NCBI GenBank assembly: GCA_007694005.1 | Contig: RECN01000071.1 | Location: 1-64,000 of the forward strand | Direction: 5' to 3' | DNA from: Spirochaetaceae bacterium | GTDB lineage: Bacteria; Spirochaetota; Spirochaetia; DSM-27196; SKKC01 | Length of the DNA: 64,000 nucleotides | Shown: in pieces, positions 20,929 through 30,211 of the stretch | Layout of the letters: each line of letters starts with the position of its first letter | Position numbering within the stretch: the first letter of the stretch is position 1 | Notes under the pieces: model-generated | The model's input: the letters and a program-made list of their open reading frames with translations, nothing else | The model's database searches: none | Told to the model about the DNA's origin: nothing | Translations under genes and position numbers: made by a program

Positions 20929-21857
20929 CCCTGTGATCCGAGCCATGCAGTAACGGTACGAAACACTTCGGTGCGATCGAGTTCTTTTACCAGCTCATGA
21001 CGATCACCGGGGAAGATGCGCACGGTAACTTCGCAGGGCGTGTGTTCGCGAAGCAGTCTGGCCACCTTCTCGACGCCGGCACCCGAGTCGCCAACCGGAT
21101 CGCTGCCGCCCGATATGAGTAACACCGGAACGGGATCCTGCACTGCCCGTAGTCGCGACGGTGTGTTGATCTCAATCAGGCCGCCGGCCATATCGCGAAA
21201 AAAAGCCCGGCAGGGTACGAAACCACAGGCCGGGTCCTCGATATACGCGTCAACTTCCGCTTCGTCGCGACTCAACCAGTCGTATTCGGTCCGCGTCGGG
21301 AGGAACTGTCGATTGAACCCGGCCGAGGCCATTGAAGACAGGAAGGGACTGCGTGTGCGCCCACCGCGTCCTGCAGACAGCACGCGCGCGAGAAAGCGCC
21401 CGACGTAGCCGGATACACCGGGGTGTGAGGCCGTACCGCAGAAAATATAGCCGGCGTAGGCACTGGCTTCGCGGAGCATACAGCTTCGCGCGACGAAACT
21501 CCCCATGCTGTGGCCAAAGAGATATACCGGCAGTTGCGGGTACGCGCCGGTTATCCAGGCGCGAACCTGAAACACGTCGTCCACCACCGCGTTCCAGCCT
21601 GCCTGCGGGGCAAAGAAGCCGGTTCGGGTTTCTTCGGGTTCACTGACTCCGTGTCCGCGGTGATCGTGGGCGACCACAACGTATCCTGCTGAAGCGAGAA
21701 AAGAAGCAAACTCGAGATAGCGGTTCTTGTGCTCGGCCATGCCGTGAAGAATCTGCACAACGCCTCGCGCTTCGGCCCCTGCGGGCTCGAGAGCGAAGGC
21801 CTCGCGTAGCGTACTTTTATCCGAAGAACTTACCGTAAACGTGTTGAGACCTTTCAT
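20892..21857 (-). CDS. alpha/beta hydrolase (monoacylglycerol lipase/lysophospholipase type)
   Basis: ARGVVQILHGMAEHKNRYLEFASFLASAGYVVVAHDHRGHGVSE; YLFGHSMGSFVARS; start trimmed to MKGLNTFTV. Confidence 0.85.
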   Translation of the reverse strand: MKGLNTFTVSSSDKSTLREAFALEPAGAEARGVVQILHGMAEHKNRYLEFASFLASAGYVVVAHDHRGHGVSEPEETRTGFFAPQAGWNAVVDDVFQVRAWITGAYPQLPVYLFGHSMGSFVARSCMLREASAYAGYIFCGTASHPGVSGYVGRFLARVLSAGRGGRTRSPFLSSMASAGFNRQFLPTRTEYDWLSRDEAEVDAYIEDPACGFVPCRAFFRDMAGGLIEINTPSRLRAVQDPVPVLLISGGSDPVGDSGAGVEKVARLLREHTPCEVTVRIFPGDRHELVKELDRTEVFRTVTAWLGSQGHWGNRPTRTSQ

Positions 21858-21900
21858 TCGCCCCTCGCAATTCGCTGCATATTGCTGCATTATACTCCGC

Positions 21901-22986
21901 ATGATGCGTGCACACAATTTCTCTGCCGGTCCGGCGACACTGCCGGAAGTTGTTCTGAAACAGGCTGCGGCCGAACTTCCCGAATACCGGGGCACCGGTA
22001 TGTCTCTGATCGAATCGAGCCACCGCAGCAAGGCATACGACGAGGTTCACAGCGGAACAATCGAGCGGATCAGGCGACTGCTCAACATAGGAGACTCGCA
22101 CGAAGTATTGCTGCTCGGTGGCGGTGCGACCATGCAGTTCGGTATGGTCCCTCTGAATCTGCTGACCGGGAACTCATTCTGTGCCTTTACCCGCAGCGGT
22201 GCCTGGGCGGAGAAAGCCTTCGAGGACGCATCGAAGGTCGGTACGGTCACCACCGTGTTCGATGGAGCATCCACGAACTACACAACCCTTCCAAACCCCT
22301 ACGAACTCGAATGCGACCCGGAGGCGGCCTATCTGCACCTGACGAGCAACGAAACGATAGGCGGTCTGCAGTGGCATGACTTCCCTGATACCGGTTCCGT
22401 GCCTATCGTCGCCGACATGTCGAGCGACATCATGAGCCGCCCGCTGCCTGTCGAGAAGTTCGGCATAATCTACGCGGGTGCCCAGAAGAATCTTGGCCCG
22501 GCAGGTGTCACCGTGGTCGTCATCAGGAAAGATCTGCTTCCGAAATGCAATCCTGCGATTCCTGCCTACCTGAGCTATCCGGTACACGCCTCTACGCAGA
22601 GCCTCTACAATACCCCTCCTGTCTTCCCCATCTATCTCATGAACCTCGTACTCGAGTGGGTAGAAGAACAGGGTGGTGTCACCGCCATGCAGGAATCAAG
22701 CCGCATCAAGTCGGAACTGATCTACGGCATCATCGAGGAGTCGGATGGCTTCTACCATTGCCCGGTCGAAGCGGCGAGTCGCAGTCGCATGAACGTCGTG
22801 TTCACGCTGAAAAGCAAGGATCTCGAAGCAGCCTTTGTAAAGAAGGCAGCCGATCTCGGAATGGTCGGCCTGAAAGGACATCGAAGCGTCGGAGGTGTAC
22901 GGGCGAGCCTGTACAATGCGCTGCCTATGGCTGCGGTCCATGACCTTGCCGGCTTCATGCGGGGATTTGCGTCCGAAAACGGTTGA
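21901..22986 (+). CDS. serC: phosphoserine aminotransferase
   Basis: MRAHNFSAGPATLPEVVLKQAAAELPEYRGTGMSLIESSHRSKAYDEVH; YAGAQKNLGPAGVTVVVIRKDLL. Confidence 0.95.
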   Translation: MMRAHNFSAGPATLPEVVLKQAAAELPEYRGTGMSLIESSHRSKAYDEVHSGTIERIRRLLNIGDSHEVLLLGGGATMQFGMVPLNLLTGNSFCAFTRSGAWAEKAFEDASKVGTVTTVFDGASTNYTTLPNPYELECDPEAAYLHLTSNETIGGLQWHDFPDTGSVPIVADMSSDIMSRPLPVEKFGIIYAGAQKNLGPAGVTVVVIRKDLLPKCNPAIPAYLSYPVHASTQSLYNTPPVFPIYLMNLVLEWVEEQGGVTAMQESSRIKSELIYGIIEESDGFYHCPVEAASRSRMNVVFTLKSKDLEAAFVKKAADLGMVGLKGHRSVGGVRASLYNALPMAAVHDLAGFMRGFASENG

Positions 22987-22989
22987 GCA

Positions 22990-23787
22990 GTGCTGTCGGT
23001 ACGCGATCTGGAAGTCAGATTCCCGGCCGCGCGCCGCGGACAGGAAGTCCGGGCGGTTCGTGGCGTCTCTTTTGACATTCCCGAGGCGGGGCGCTTTGGC
23101 CTCGTCGGCGAAAGCGGCAGCGGAAAAACCGTCACCTGCATGGCCCTTACGAGGCTCCTTGCCGGCTTCCCGGCACCGCATATTCGCGGTCAGGTACGCT
23201 TTGGCGAAAAGGTCGAGGACCTTCTCTGCGTATCTGACCGGCGTCTCAACCATATCCGCCGTCACGGAATAGCCTACATCTTCCAGGACCCGGTCGCCTC
23301 TCTGAACCCCTACATGACCGTACGTACCCAGTTCCGGGAACTGCTGCGGCTCATTGGTGCACGTGATGATGACCCCCGCAGACTCCTGGAACTCGTGCGC
23401 CTTCCGGACCCGTCACAGGTACTCGACTCATATCCGGCGGAGCTGTCCGGTGGTATGTGCCAGAGGGTCTCGATTGCGCTTGCCTTAGCGGGCAGACCAC
23501 GTCTGCTCATTGCCGATGAACCGACCACCGATCTCGACGTCCTGACACGAAATGCGATCCTTGACCTTCTGCGGGACATGTCTGAACAGGCAAATATGGC
23601 ACTGCTTCTCGTTACGCACGATCTGGGCATAGTCGGTCATCTCTGTGACCGGGTCGCGGTCATGGAACAGGGCGTCATTATCGAACAGGGGGACACGGAG
23701 CATATCTTCTCGAGTCCCCGACAGACCTACACCCAAAACCTGCTGTCGGCAGTACCCCGACTCGGAGGAGGCTCCGATGCAGACTGA
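22990..23787 (+). CDS. ABC transporter ATP-binding protein, dipeptide/oligopeptide (OppD/DppD) type
   Basis: GLVGESGSGKTVTCMALTRLL; YIFQDPVASLNPYMTV; ELSGGMCQRVSIALALAGRPRLLIADEPTTDLD; GTG start 3 bp after serC. Confidence 0.9.
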   Translation: MLSVRDLEVRFPAARRGQEVRAVRGVSFDIPEAGRFGLVGESGSGKTVTCMALTRLLAGFPAPHIRGQVRFGEKVEDLLCVSDRRLNHIRRHGIAYIFQDPVASLNPYMTVRTQFRELLRLIGARDDDPRRLLELVRLPDPSQVLDSYPAELSGGMCQRVSIALALAGRPRLLIADEPTTDLDVLTRNAILDLLRDMSEQANMALLLVTHDLGIVGHLCDRVAVMEQGVIIEQGDTEHIFSSPRQTYTQNLLSAVPRLGGGSDAD

Positions 23788-24613
23788 TGACGGCCGCGCG
23801 GTGCTGCTTCGTGCCGACCACCTGACACTACGCTATCCGGCTCGAAAGGCGCGTCTCGGGCGGCCATCCCGGCCACCAGTCGATGCGGTGCGCGACGTGT
23901 CGCTCGCCGTCGACGCAGGTGAGATTCTCGGCGTCGTCGGCGAATCAGGCAGCGGAAAGTCGAGCCTGCTGCGATGCCTCATGCTCATGGAACGACCGAC
24001 GGCGGGCTCGATACGCTACCACGGACGGGAGCTGACCGAACTCACGCCCGTAGAGCTGTCCGAAACCCGTCAGGGCATGCAGATCGTCTTCCAGAACCCG
24101 TCGGCCTCGCTGAACCCGGATATGAGCGTGTTGCAGATTGTCGCCGAACCACTGCAGCAGCTCCGGGTCGGGTCTCCGCGTGAGCGCAGGGGGCTTGCGC
24201 TTGAAGCACTCGAGAAGGTCGGTATTTCCGCGTCGGAGGCACACGACCGGCCCGGGCATTTCTCCGGAGGCCAGAAACAGCGCATCGCCATCGCCAGGGC
24301 CATTGTCGTAAAGCCGGATATTCTGTTCGCCGACGAGGCGGTCAGCGCCCTCGATGTCACCGTTGCCGCCCGCGTTCTGGACCTGCTGCGCGCACTGCGT
24401 GACAGCATGGGGTTTTCCATGATCTTTGTCGCACACGACCTTGCGGTGGTCGCCGCGCTCTGCGACCGTATCGCGGTCATGAAGGACGGCCGCCTTCAGG
24501 AAACAGGACAGACTGCTGATATCCTTCACCGGCCGCGGGCGGAATACACCAGAAGACTGCTTGAAGCGGCGCGGCACACGGAGTTGCCACGGCACACGGA
24601 GTTGCGCTTTTGA
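23777..24613 (+). CDS. ABC transporter ATP-binding protein, OppF/DppF type
   Basis: GVVGESGSGKSSLLRCLMLMERPTAGSI; IVFQNPSASLNPDMSV; FSGGQKQRIAIARAIVVKPDILFADEAVSALDVT; start at MQTDDGRAV overlaps the previous gene. Confidence 0.9.
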   Translation: MQTDDGRAVLLRADHLTLRYPARKARLGRPSRPPVDAVRDVSLAVDAGEILGVVGESGSGKSSLLRCLMLMERPTAGSIRYHGRELTELTPVELSETRQGMQIVFQNPSASLNPDMSVLQIVAEPLQQLRVGSPRERRGLALEALEKVGISASEAHDRPGHFSGGQKQRIAIARAIVVKPDILFADEAVSALDVTVAARVLDLLRALRDSMGFSMIFVAHDLAVVAALCDRIAVMKDGRLQETGQTADILHRPRAEYTRRLLEAARHTELPRHTELRF

Positions 24614-26640
24614 ACACAGCTCATCCGTCCGCCGCAACCCTGAGGCGTGCACGCGCCGGCCTTCACTTTCTGCTTTCAGGCGGTTCACGCCTTCTGATAT
24701 TTCTCTCGATTACCTTTCTCGTCGGCGAAATTCTGCTTCGCACAGAACCCCTTCGCTACCACGTTCTCTACGAGTATCTGCTGTATCTCGGCCGCCTTCT
24801 CCGTTTCGACCTCGGCACGAACCGGGATGGCGTGCAGATCCTGTTCTACCTGCAGCCGGCCCTGCGAAATTCACTGAGGCTCTTTCTCGTACCTATGGTC
24901 GTGTCGCTGGGGCTCGCCTACTACATAGGCAGCAGAACGTACATCCGACGATCGGGAGTGATCGCGGGCGTTGTTCGTCGCATCGCCAACTTCGCCTCGG
25001 CTGTGCCCGTGTACTGGCTGGCACTGCTCTTTTTCGTCGTAGCCGTTGAGACCGGCTGGTTTCCGGTCGGGAACGTGAGCTCCCCCGGTGCCGACCGCCT
25101 GCCACGCGTTGCGCGGTCGCTGAACTATCTGCATCACCTCGCGCTCCCCTGGGCGAGTCTGATGCTCTACCCGGTCATGGTGCTCTCGGAGCGCATACAG
25201 ACGCGACTGCGCTCGGTGAGCTCACAGAACTTCGTCAAGGCACTCGAGAGCCGTGGATACCAGCGGTCGACCATCGTGCACAGACATCTCTACCCGGTGG
25301 TCCTGTCGGATCTTCTGCACGGTTTCGCCGCGCTCGTTCCCATGCTGATCACCTACCTGGTTCTGGTGGAGCGGGTCTTTAACTATCCGGGGCTGGGACT
25401 CATGACCATAGGCCAGTTTCAGGGCATCGCACCGGTACCCGATACAAGCGTCTCGCAGGCGGGCCTGACCTATCTCGGTATCCTCGCCATACTCATACAG
25501 ACGCTTGCGCGCAGCCTCGCAGGCTTGATACTACCGGAACCGACCAATGATTCCGGCGACGCCCGAACGGCCGTCTGGCGGCGAATCGCCCTCCCTGCTA
25601 TCGGGGTGAGCGCGCTGCTCCTGCCGGCTCTTGCAGCAGCGGGCCCATGGCAGACCATGCAGGCGCAGGATGCAGGCATGATGCCCGTACGCCTGCTGCT
25701 GCTTCTGCTGTCCGGTACCGCCTTTGTTTTTGCAGTGCGGCGGGTCAGGGCAGCATCTCCCGCGGCGCGCCTGTTTCGAACAGCCTCGCAGCAGCGGCTC
25801 CGTCTCTGTATACCCGTGCCTGATCCCGCCTGGGTCGGACGCGGAATCCGAACCCATGGCCGGCAGATTCTTACCATCGCGCTGCTTGCCGCAGCCTTCG
25901 CGTTGCTTCTCGGAGCCGGCTTCGTGATAGAGGCGCCTCCACGAAGCTTCGCGAACCCGATCATGGCCGAACGCGCCACGGGGATACCCTGGCCGGTCGC
26001 CTATACACAGCGGGCCATCGTGGCATCGCGATTCATGCTGATACCACTCGCGGCTGCCGTGGCTGCCGTCGTCGCAGGAACCCTTGCGGGGGGCATCGCC
26101 GGGTACCACGGGCTTCAGAGCGCCGATCGGATTGCCGACATCATCGAAACCTTTCCCTCGGTTACCGTCCTTGTCATGATGAGCGCCGCTACCGACCGCT
26201 CGATCATGGGTCTGCTTGTCACCCTGGCGCTCATCGGTGGTGCGCGCATGTACCGGAGAATCCGCTTCGAAGTCGAGCAGATCAGGGGACGCGATTACAT
26301 ACGGTACAGTACGCTGCTGGGAAGCCCGGCCGGGACGGTCATGTTCAGACATATACTCCGGAACACCGCCCCGCTGATCGCACAGGCGGGTGTACTCGTT
26401 GCCGTGGACCTGTTGATCCTCGAAGCAAACATGAGCTTCCTCGGTAACTTCTACAGTCTCCCATTCGAGTGGGAGTCGTTCATTCCCGTCCGCGGCTGGG
26501 GCCTTATGCTCAACGAGACGCGCTCGCTCATGATTCGTGGTGACATAGCCCCCGCCCTGATACCGGCGGCGTTCCTTTCGGCCGCCGTCATCATCGGTCG
26601 GGCACTCGCGGGCGCTGTACGGGGGAGAACGCAGTCATGA
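24610..26640 (+). CDS. fused peptide-type ABC transporter permease (OppB-like plus OppC-like halves)
   Basis: 676 aa. N-half has ALRNSLRLFLVPMVVSLGLAYYIG and KALESRGYQRSTIVHRHLYPVVLSDLL; C-half has ADIIETFPSVTVLVMM and RGRDYIRYSTLLGSPAGTVMFRHILRNTAPLIAQAGVLVAVDLLILEANMSFLG. TTG start overlapping the upstream stop. Confidence 0.85.
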   Translation: MNTAHPSAATLRRARAGLHFLLSGGSRLLIFLSITFLVGEILLRTEPLRYHVLYEYLLYLGRLLRFDLGTNRDGVQILFYLQPALRNSLRLFLVPMVVSLGLAYYIGSRTYIRRSGVIAGVVRRIANFASAVPVYWLALLFFVVAVETGWFPVGNVSSPGADRLPRVARSLNYLHHLALPWASLMLYPVMVLSERIQTRLRSVSSQNFVKALESRGYQRSTIVHRHLYPVVLSDLLHGFAALVPMLITYLVLVERVFNYPGLGLMTIGQFQGIAPVPDTSVSQAGLTYLGILAILIQTLARSLAGLILPEPTNDSGDARTAVWRRIALPAIGVSALLLPALAAAGPWQTMQAQDAGMMPVRLLLLLLSGTAFVFAVRRVRAASPAARLFRTASQQRLRLCIPVPDPAWVGRGIRTHGRQILTIALLAAAFALLLGAGFVIEAPPRSFANPIMAERATGIPWPVAYTQRAIVASRFMLIPLAAAVAAVVAGTLAGGIAGYHGLQSADRIADIIETFPSVTVLVMMSAATDRSIMGLLVTLALIGGARMYRRIRFEVEQIRGRDYIRYSTLLGSPAGTVMFRHILRNTAPLIAQAGVLVAVDLLILEANMSFLGNFYSLPFEWESFIPVRGWGLMLNETRSLMIRGDIAPALIPAAFLSAAVIIGRALAGAVRGRTQS

Positions 26641-28379
26641 AGCTTAGAGGTGCAGCCCGTCGCATACTCCTGCTTGCCTTCGTTCTGGTTGCGAGCACGC
26701 GGCTGACAGCAGAGGTGTTTGACTACGGTTCGACTGCAGGCAGATGGACGCAGAACCCCGCGACCGGTGCTGTCGTGCGTCTGGGGACGTACCGGGACGG
26801 AGACCGCACCGTGCTCAGACGTGTGGTGTTCGAGGATGAAACCCTGCACAGCGTTGACCTCGCAGACCTGTACATCGGCAACGCACGAATCCGTCGGGCG
26901 ATAGAAACCGGTGACGTCGTGCTCCTGTACGTCACCGACGGAGGAAGCCGGCTCCCGAACGGTCTGTACACGGTTCCCCGGACGGAACTCCTGGAGAATG
27001 GCGGACGGTCGGTCATCGACGCGTCGTGGCTCAGGGATCATCTGCGTGCCGATGCCGGACGCGTGGCCTCACACAGAGACTTTGACGCGCTTCCGGGCGA
27101 CCGGACCGGTTCGGAAGACCGGTACGTCGTTGCTCATCGCACACCCGAAGGATCGCAGCTCGTGGTGTACGGCGCCGACGGAGGCGCGCGAAGCGTCGAA
27201 GGAGTAGACGCGAGCCGCCTCGCGGGTGATCTGCGCGTCGCCCGCGACGAGCGCACCGGTCGCCTCCTCGTATCGTTCAGAAGCCGCGGGCAGACCGAGG
27301 AGGCAGGGCTTCACGTCGGACTTCTGCGACCAGGAAACGGCAGCTACGTGTACGAGGAACTTGCCCGGCTCCCCGGTCGTTTCTTTTCGGTGTTCGGCTC
27401 TACCGGTGAGGGTCCGCGCGGTCCGCTTGGCTTCGGCAGCACCTACCGGGATGCAGGGCACGACCTGATCGTGCTCGACGACGGCAGTATCGCCCTTGCC
27501 TACCAGTACATCACGCAGATTCAGAGCCCCCTGACACGGCCGAGCGCCGGTCTGGTCGTGTATCACCTGCCCACTGATTCAGGCGAAGCGACCCGCATGA
27601 CAGTCACTGAGCCGCAGACGAGTCGCTTTGTGTTTTCGCCGCGTCTGTATCAGGCAGGTGAACAAAGGCTGTCGGTGTACTGGATCGCCGAACAGCATCC
27701 TGAGTTTATCAGCGATGTATTCAGGGCCGACGTCGATCTCGCGACGGGACACACAGGTCGTCCGGAGAACATCAGTGCGAACGCCCGCATCGTCAGCGAC
27801 CCTGCTGCGGCAGGCCCCGGTGGAGCCTTTGTGCTGTATCTGCAGCACGAACCCCGGGCCGGAACCGCCCGGGTCATCGTCCGGCAGCCGGCCGTCCGTG
27901 GGCTGAGAGAGTGGCTGCGCGTTCCGGGAGACGGTGTTCCGGCAGAGGATCTTGCTGCCCTGCTGCTCACCGTGCCACTCGCCGCCCTTTACGGTATTGC
28001 ATTGATGTTCACACGCTCGCTTCCGGCGCTCCTGCTCGTATACGCCCTGACCGGTGCGCTGTATCGCTTCGGCCCCGAGCTCATTCGGCACGCGGGGACC
28101 CGCCTGATTCCCGTTCTGAGTTGCCTGTACCTTGCCGCTCACGGAGTTCCTCCGTTCAGTTTCGCAGCGGTCACGCACGGCGCTTCCCTGTTCGCACTTG
28201 CAGCGGCTGCAGCGCTGTACAGCGGCTATCTCGTACAGGCCCGTACATTCCCACCCCGGGGATCGACGACTAAGGACATGATGCTGCCGATCGCCGTCGC
28301 CGCGCTTGTGTTCAATGCGGTTCTCGCCTACCCGACCGTCGCCGAAATGCTCGCGGGTCTTAACAGCTTCGTGTACTAG
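26637..28379 (+). CDS. secreted/membrane-anchored protein of unknown function (signal peptide, large exported domain, C-terminal TM cluster)
   Basis: N-terminal signal-like MKLRGAARRILLLAFVLVASTRLTAE; ~400 aa exported region; C-terminal hydrophobic segments; overlaps the permease stop by 4 bp. Confidence 0.7.
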   Translation: MKLRGAARRILLLAFVLVASTRLTAEVFDYGSTAGRWTQNPATGAVVRLGTYRDGDRTVLRRVVFEDETLHSVDLADLYIGNARIRRAIETGDVVLLYVTDGGSRLPNGLYTVPRTELLENGGRSVIDASWLRDHLRADAGRVASHRDFDALPGDRTGSEDRYVVAHRTPEGSQLVVYGADGGARSVEGVDASRLAGDLRVARDERTGRLLVSFRSRGQTEEAGLHVGLLRPGNGSYVYEELARLPGRFFSVFGSTGEGPRGPLGFGSTYRDAGHDLIVLDDGSIALAYQYITQIQSPLTRPSAGLVVYHLPTDSGEATRMTVTEPQTSRFVFSPRLYQAGEQRLSVYWIAEQHPEFISDVFRADVDLATGHTGRPENISANARIVSDPAAAGPGGAFVLYLQHEPRAGTARVIVRQPAVRGLREWLRVPGDGVPAEDLAALLLTVPLAALYGIALMFTRSLPALLLVYALTGALYRFGPELIRHAGTRLIPVLSCLYLAAHGVPPFSFAAVTHGASLFALAAAAALYSGYLVQARTFPPRGSTTKDMMLPIAVAALVFNAVLAYPTVAEMLAGLNSFVY

Positions 28380-28780
28380 AACTGAAAGGGGTGCGGCAGC
28401 AGATCAGCCATCGTGTAATAGTCTTTGACCTCCGAAAGGTCGGCTATGAGTATACGCGTATCGGGAGACGCAAACTGCGAAAGCACCTGCAGGCAGACGG
28501 CACAGGGAACCGCAAGCGGATCCGCGTCGGTCACAACCAGCACAAACTCAAGCTTTGCGTATCCGATGTCTGCAACCATGGACATAACCGCACCACGTTC
28601 GGCGCATATCGTCGCACCGTAGCTTGCGTTTTCGACATTGCAGCCGCCGTAGATATTGTCGCGGTCTACAGGCTTGATCGCCGCGCCGACCAGAAAACCC
28701 GAGTACGGAGCGAAGGCGTTCTCACGGGCCTGCCGTGCGATCTGCAGTGCCTTTTCCATGACCATTATATCCATACTCAT
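28376..28780 (-). CDS. cdd: cytidine deaminase
   Basis: FAPYSGFLVGAAI, GCNVENASYGATICAERGAVMSMVA, VPCAVCLQVLSQF zinc motifs; start trimmed to MSMDIMVMEK. Confidence 0.92.
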   Translation of the reverse strand: MSMDIMVMEKALQIARQARENAFAPYSGFLVGAAIKPVDRDNIYGGCNVENASYGATICAERGAVMSMVADIGYAKLEFVLVVTDADPLAVPCAVCLQVLSQFASPDTRILIADLSEVKDYYTMADLLPHPFQF

Positions 28781-28873
28781 CGGCTGTTCTCCCCTGATGA
28801 TACGGTAGTACGAAGCGTCACCCCGTGCAAGATCGCAGATCATCACCTATACTGAAAAAACAGACGGAGGCAC

Positions 28874-30202
28874 ATGAACACCAAGACGTTTTTCTCAGCT
28901 GACAGGGTGGTATTCCTCAGATCGCAGAACAAGCGAGATGCGATCGAGACTCTGGTGCGCACTGCCTGCGAGTCGGCTGACATACGGAATCCGAGGCTGG
29001 TCGCTGATCTGGTGCTCGCGCGCGAGGACGAAATCTCAACAAAGGTGTCCGAAGGGGTCGCGATACCTCACGCCAAGTTGCCCGACTCCGACCGGACAGT
29101 CGGCTGCATCGGAATTTCCGCTGAGGGCGTTCCCTACGATGGCGGATCGGTTCACGTCATTGTGCTGATGCTCTGGGCGCACACGACAAACCTTCTGGTC
29201 CTCAGCGATCTCGGTCGTCTGCTGCGACGATCCGACCTCTACGAAGCGCTAAAGCGGTCCCGCACCGCGGAGCAGGTTCTGAAAGTCCTGTCGAATCCAC
29301 CGACACGCGTAGAAAAGGAACCCGAGCGAAACCGGACCGCCTCGTCGACCTTCCTGCACGCGCTCAGACTCGCCGAGTCCATAGGCCTTGAGTCCGTCCT
29401 GCTTTTTCCCGACGCGATGGGGTCGGTTCATTTCTTCAAGTCTGAACCCGGCCTGCAGGATGCCCGGACATCGTTTCGCGGCCGGGTTCTGCTTCTGACC
29501 AACGACCCTGAGGCATACACGTCCGATGGTATTGTTGACGAGATCATAGACATGCCCGTTAAATCGGTCAGTGAGCACAACCTCACCACCACATCGCTGC
29601 TTTTTCTGCTCAGTCGGGGCATTCTTGAAAAGACCGAGCGCGTCCTTACGGTATTCGGCGAACCTTCAAGCGGAGCACTGGATACCATACGGCTCACGAA
29701 CCTGAAACGCGAGTTCGGCCCCCTGTTCAGGCTTCCCAGCGGCGGCGTCGGCGGAGACATTGACGATCTGGTGTTTGCGCGGGTCCTGCAACTGGCGACG
29801 GAGCTCGCCCAGGAAGGCCGGGAAGGGAAACCCGCGGGTACGATTTTCGTCCTTGGTGACTACGAGACGGTAAAGGGCTACTGTCACCAGCTGCTCGTCA
29901 ATCCCTTTCGCGGTCTTGAGGCATCAGACCGGAACGTTCTCGACCCGAGCCTTGAAGAAACGGTGAAGGAGTTCTCGCGCATCGACGGGGCGTTTTTAAT
30001 CAGCGGAGACGGTGTGATTCAGAGCGCGGGCACCTATCTGCGTGCCGATGTGGAAGTTCAGGACCTGCCGCAGGGGCTCGGTGCCCGGCACACTGCGGCA
30101 GCCGCCATTACTGCTGTCAGCGCATCCGTTTCCATAGCGATAAGCGAATCGACAAAGCGGATCTCCGTCTTTCGCCAGGGACGGCGCGTCATGAGCGCCT
30201 GA
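28874..30202 (+). CDS. PTS EIIA (fructose-type) domain fused to a diadenylate cyclase (DisA_N/DacZ-like) protein
   Basis: N-term EIIA: REDEISTKVSEGVAIPHAKLPDSDRTVGCIGISAEGVPYDG (phospho-acceptor His). C-term DAC-like: GTIFVLGDYETV...NPFRGLEASDRNVLDPSLEETVKEFSRIDGAFLISGDGVIQSAGTYL...LPQGLGARHTAAAAITAVSASVSIAISESTKRISVFRQG (DGA and RH motifs). Confidence 0.82.
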   Translation: MNTKTFFSADRVVFLRSQNKRDAIETLVRTACESADIRNPRLVADLVLAREDEISTKVSEGVAIPHAKLPDSDRTVGCIGISAEGVPYDGGSVHVIVLMLWAHTTNLLVLSDLGRLLRRSDLYEALKRSRTAEQVLKVLSNPPTRVEKEPERNRTASSTFLHALRLAESIGLESVLLFPDAMGSVHFFKSEPGLQDARTSFRGRVLLLTNDPEAYTSDGIVDEIIDMPVKSVSEHNLTTTSLLFLLSRGILEKTERVLTVFGEPSSGALDTIRLTNLKREFGPLFRLPSGGVGGDIDDLVFARVLQLATELAQEGREGKPAGTIFVLGDYETVKGYCHQLLVNPFRGLEASDRNVLDPSLEETVKEFSRIDGAFLISGDGVIQSAGTYLRADVEVQDLPQGLGARHTAAAAITAVSASVSIAISESTKRISVFRQGRRVMSA

Positions 30203-30211
30203 TCCGGTCGC

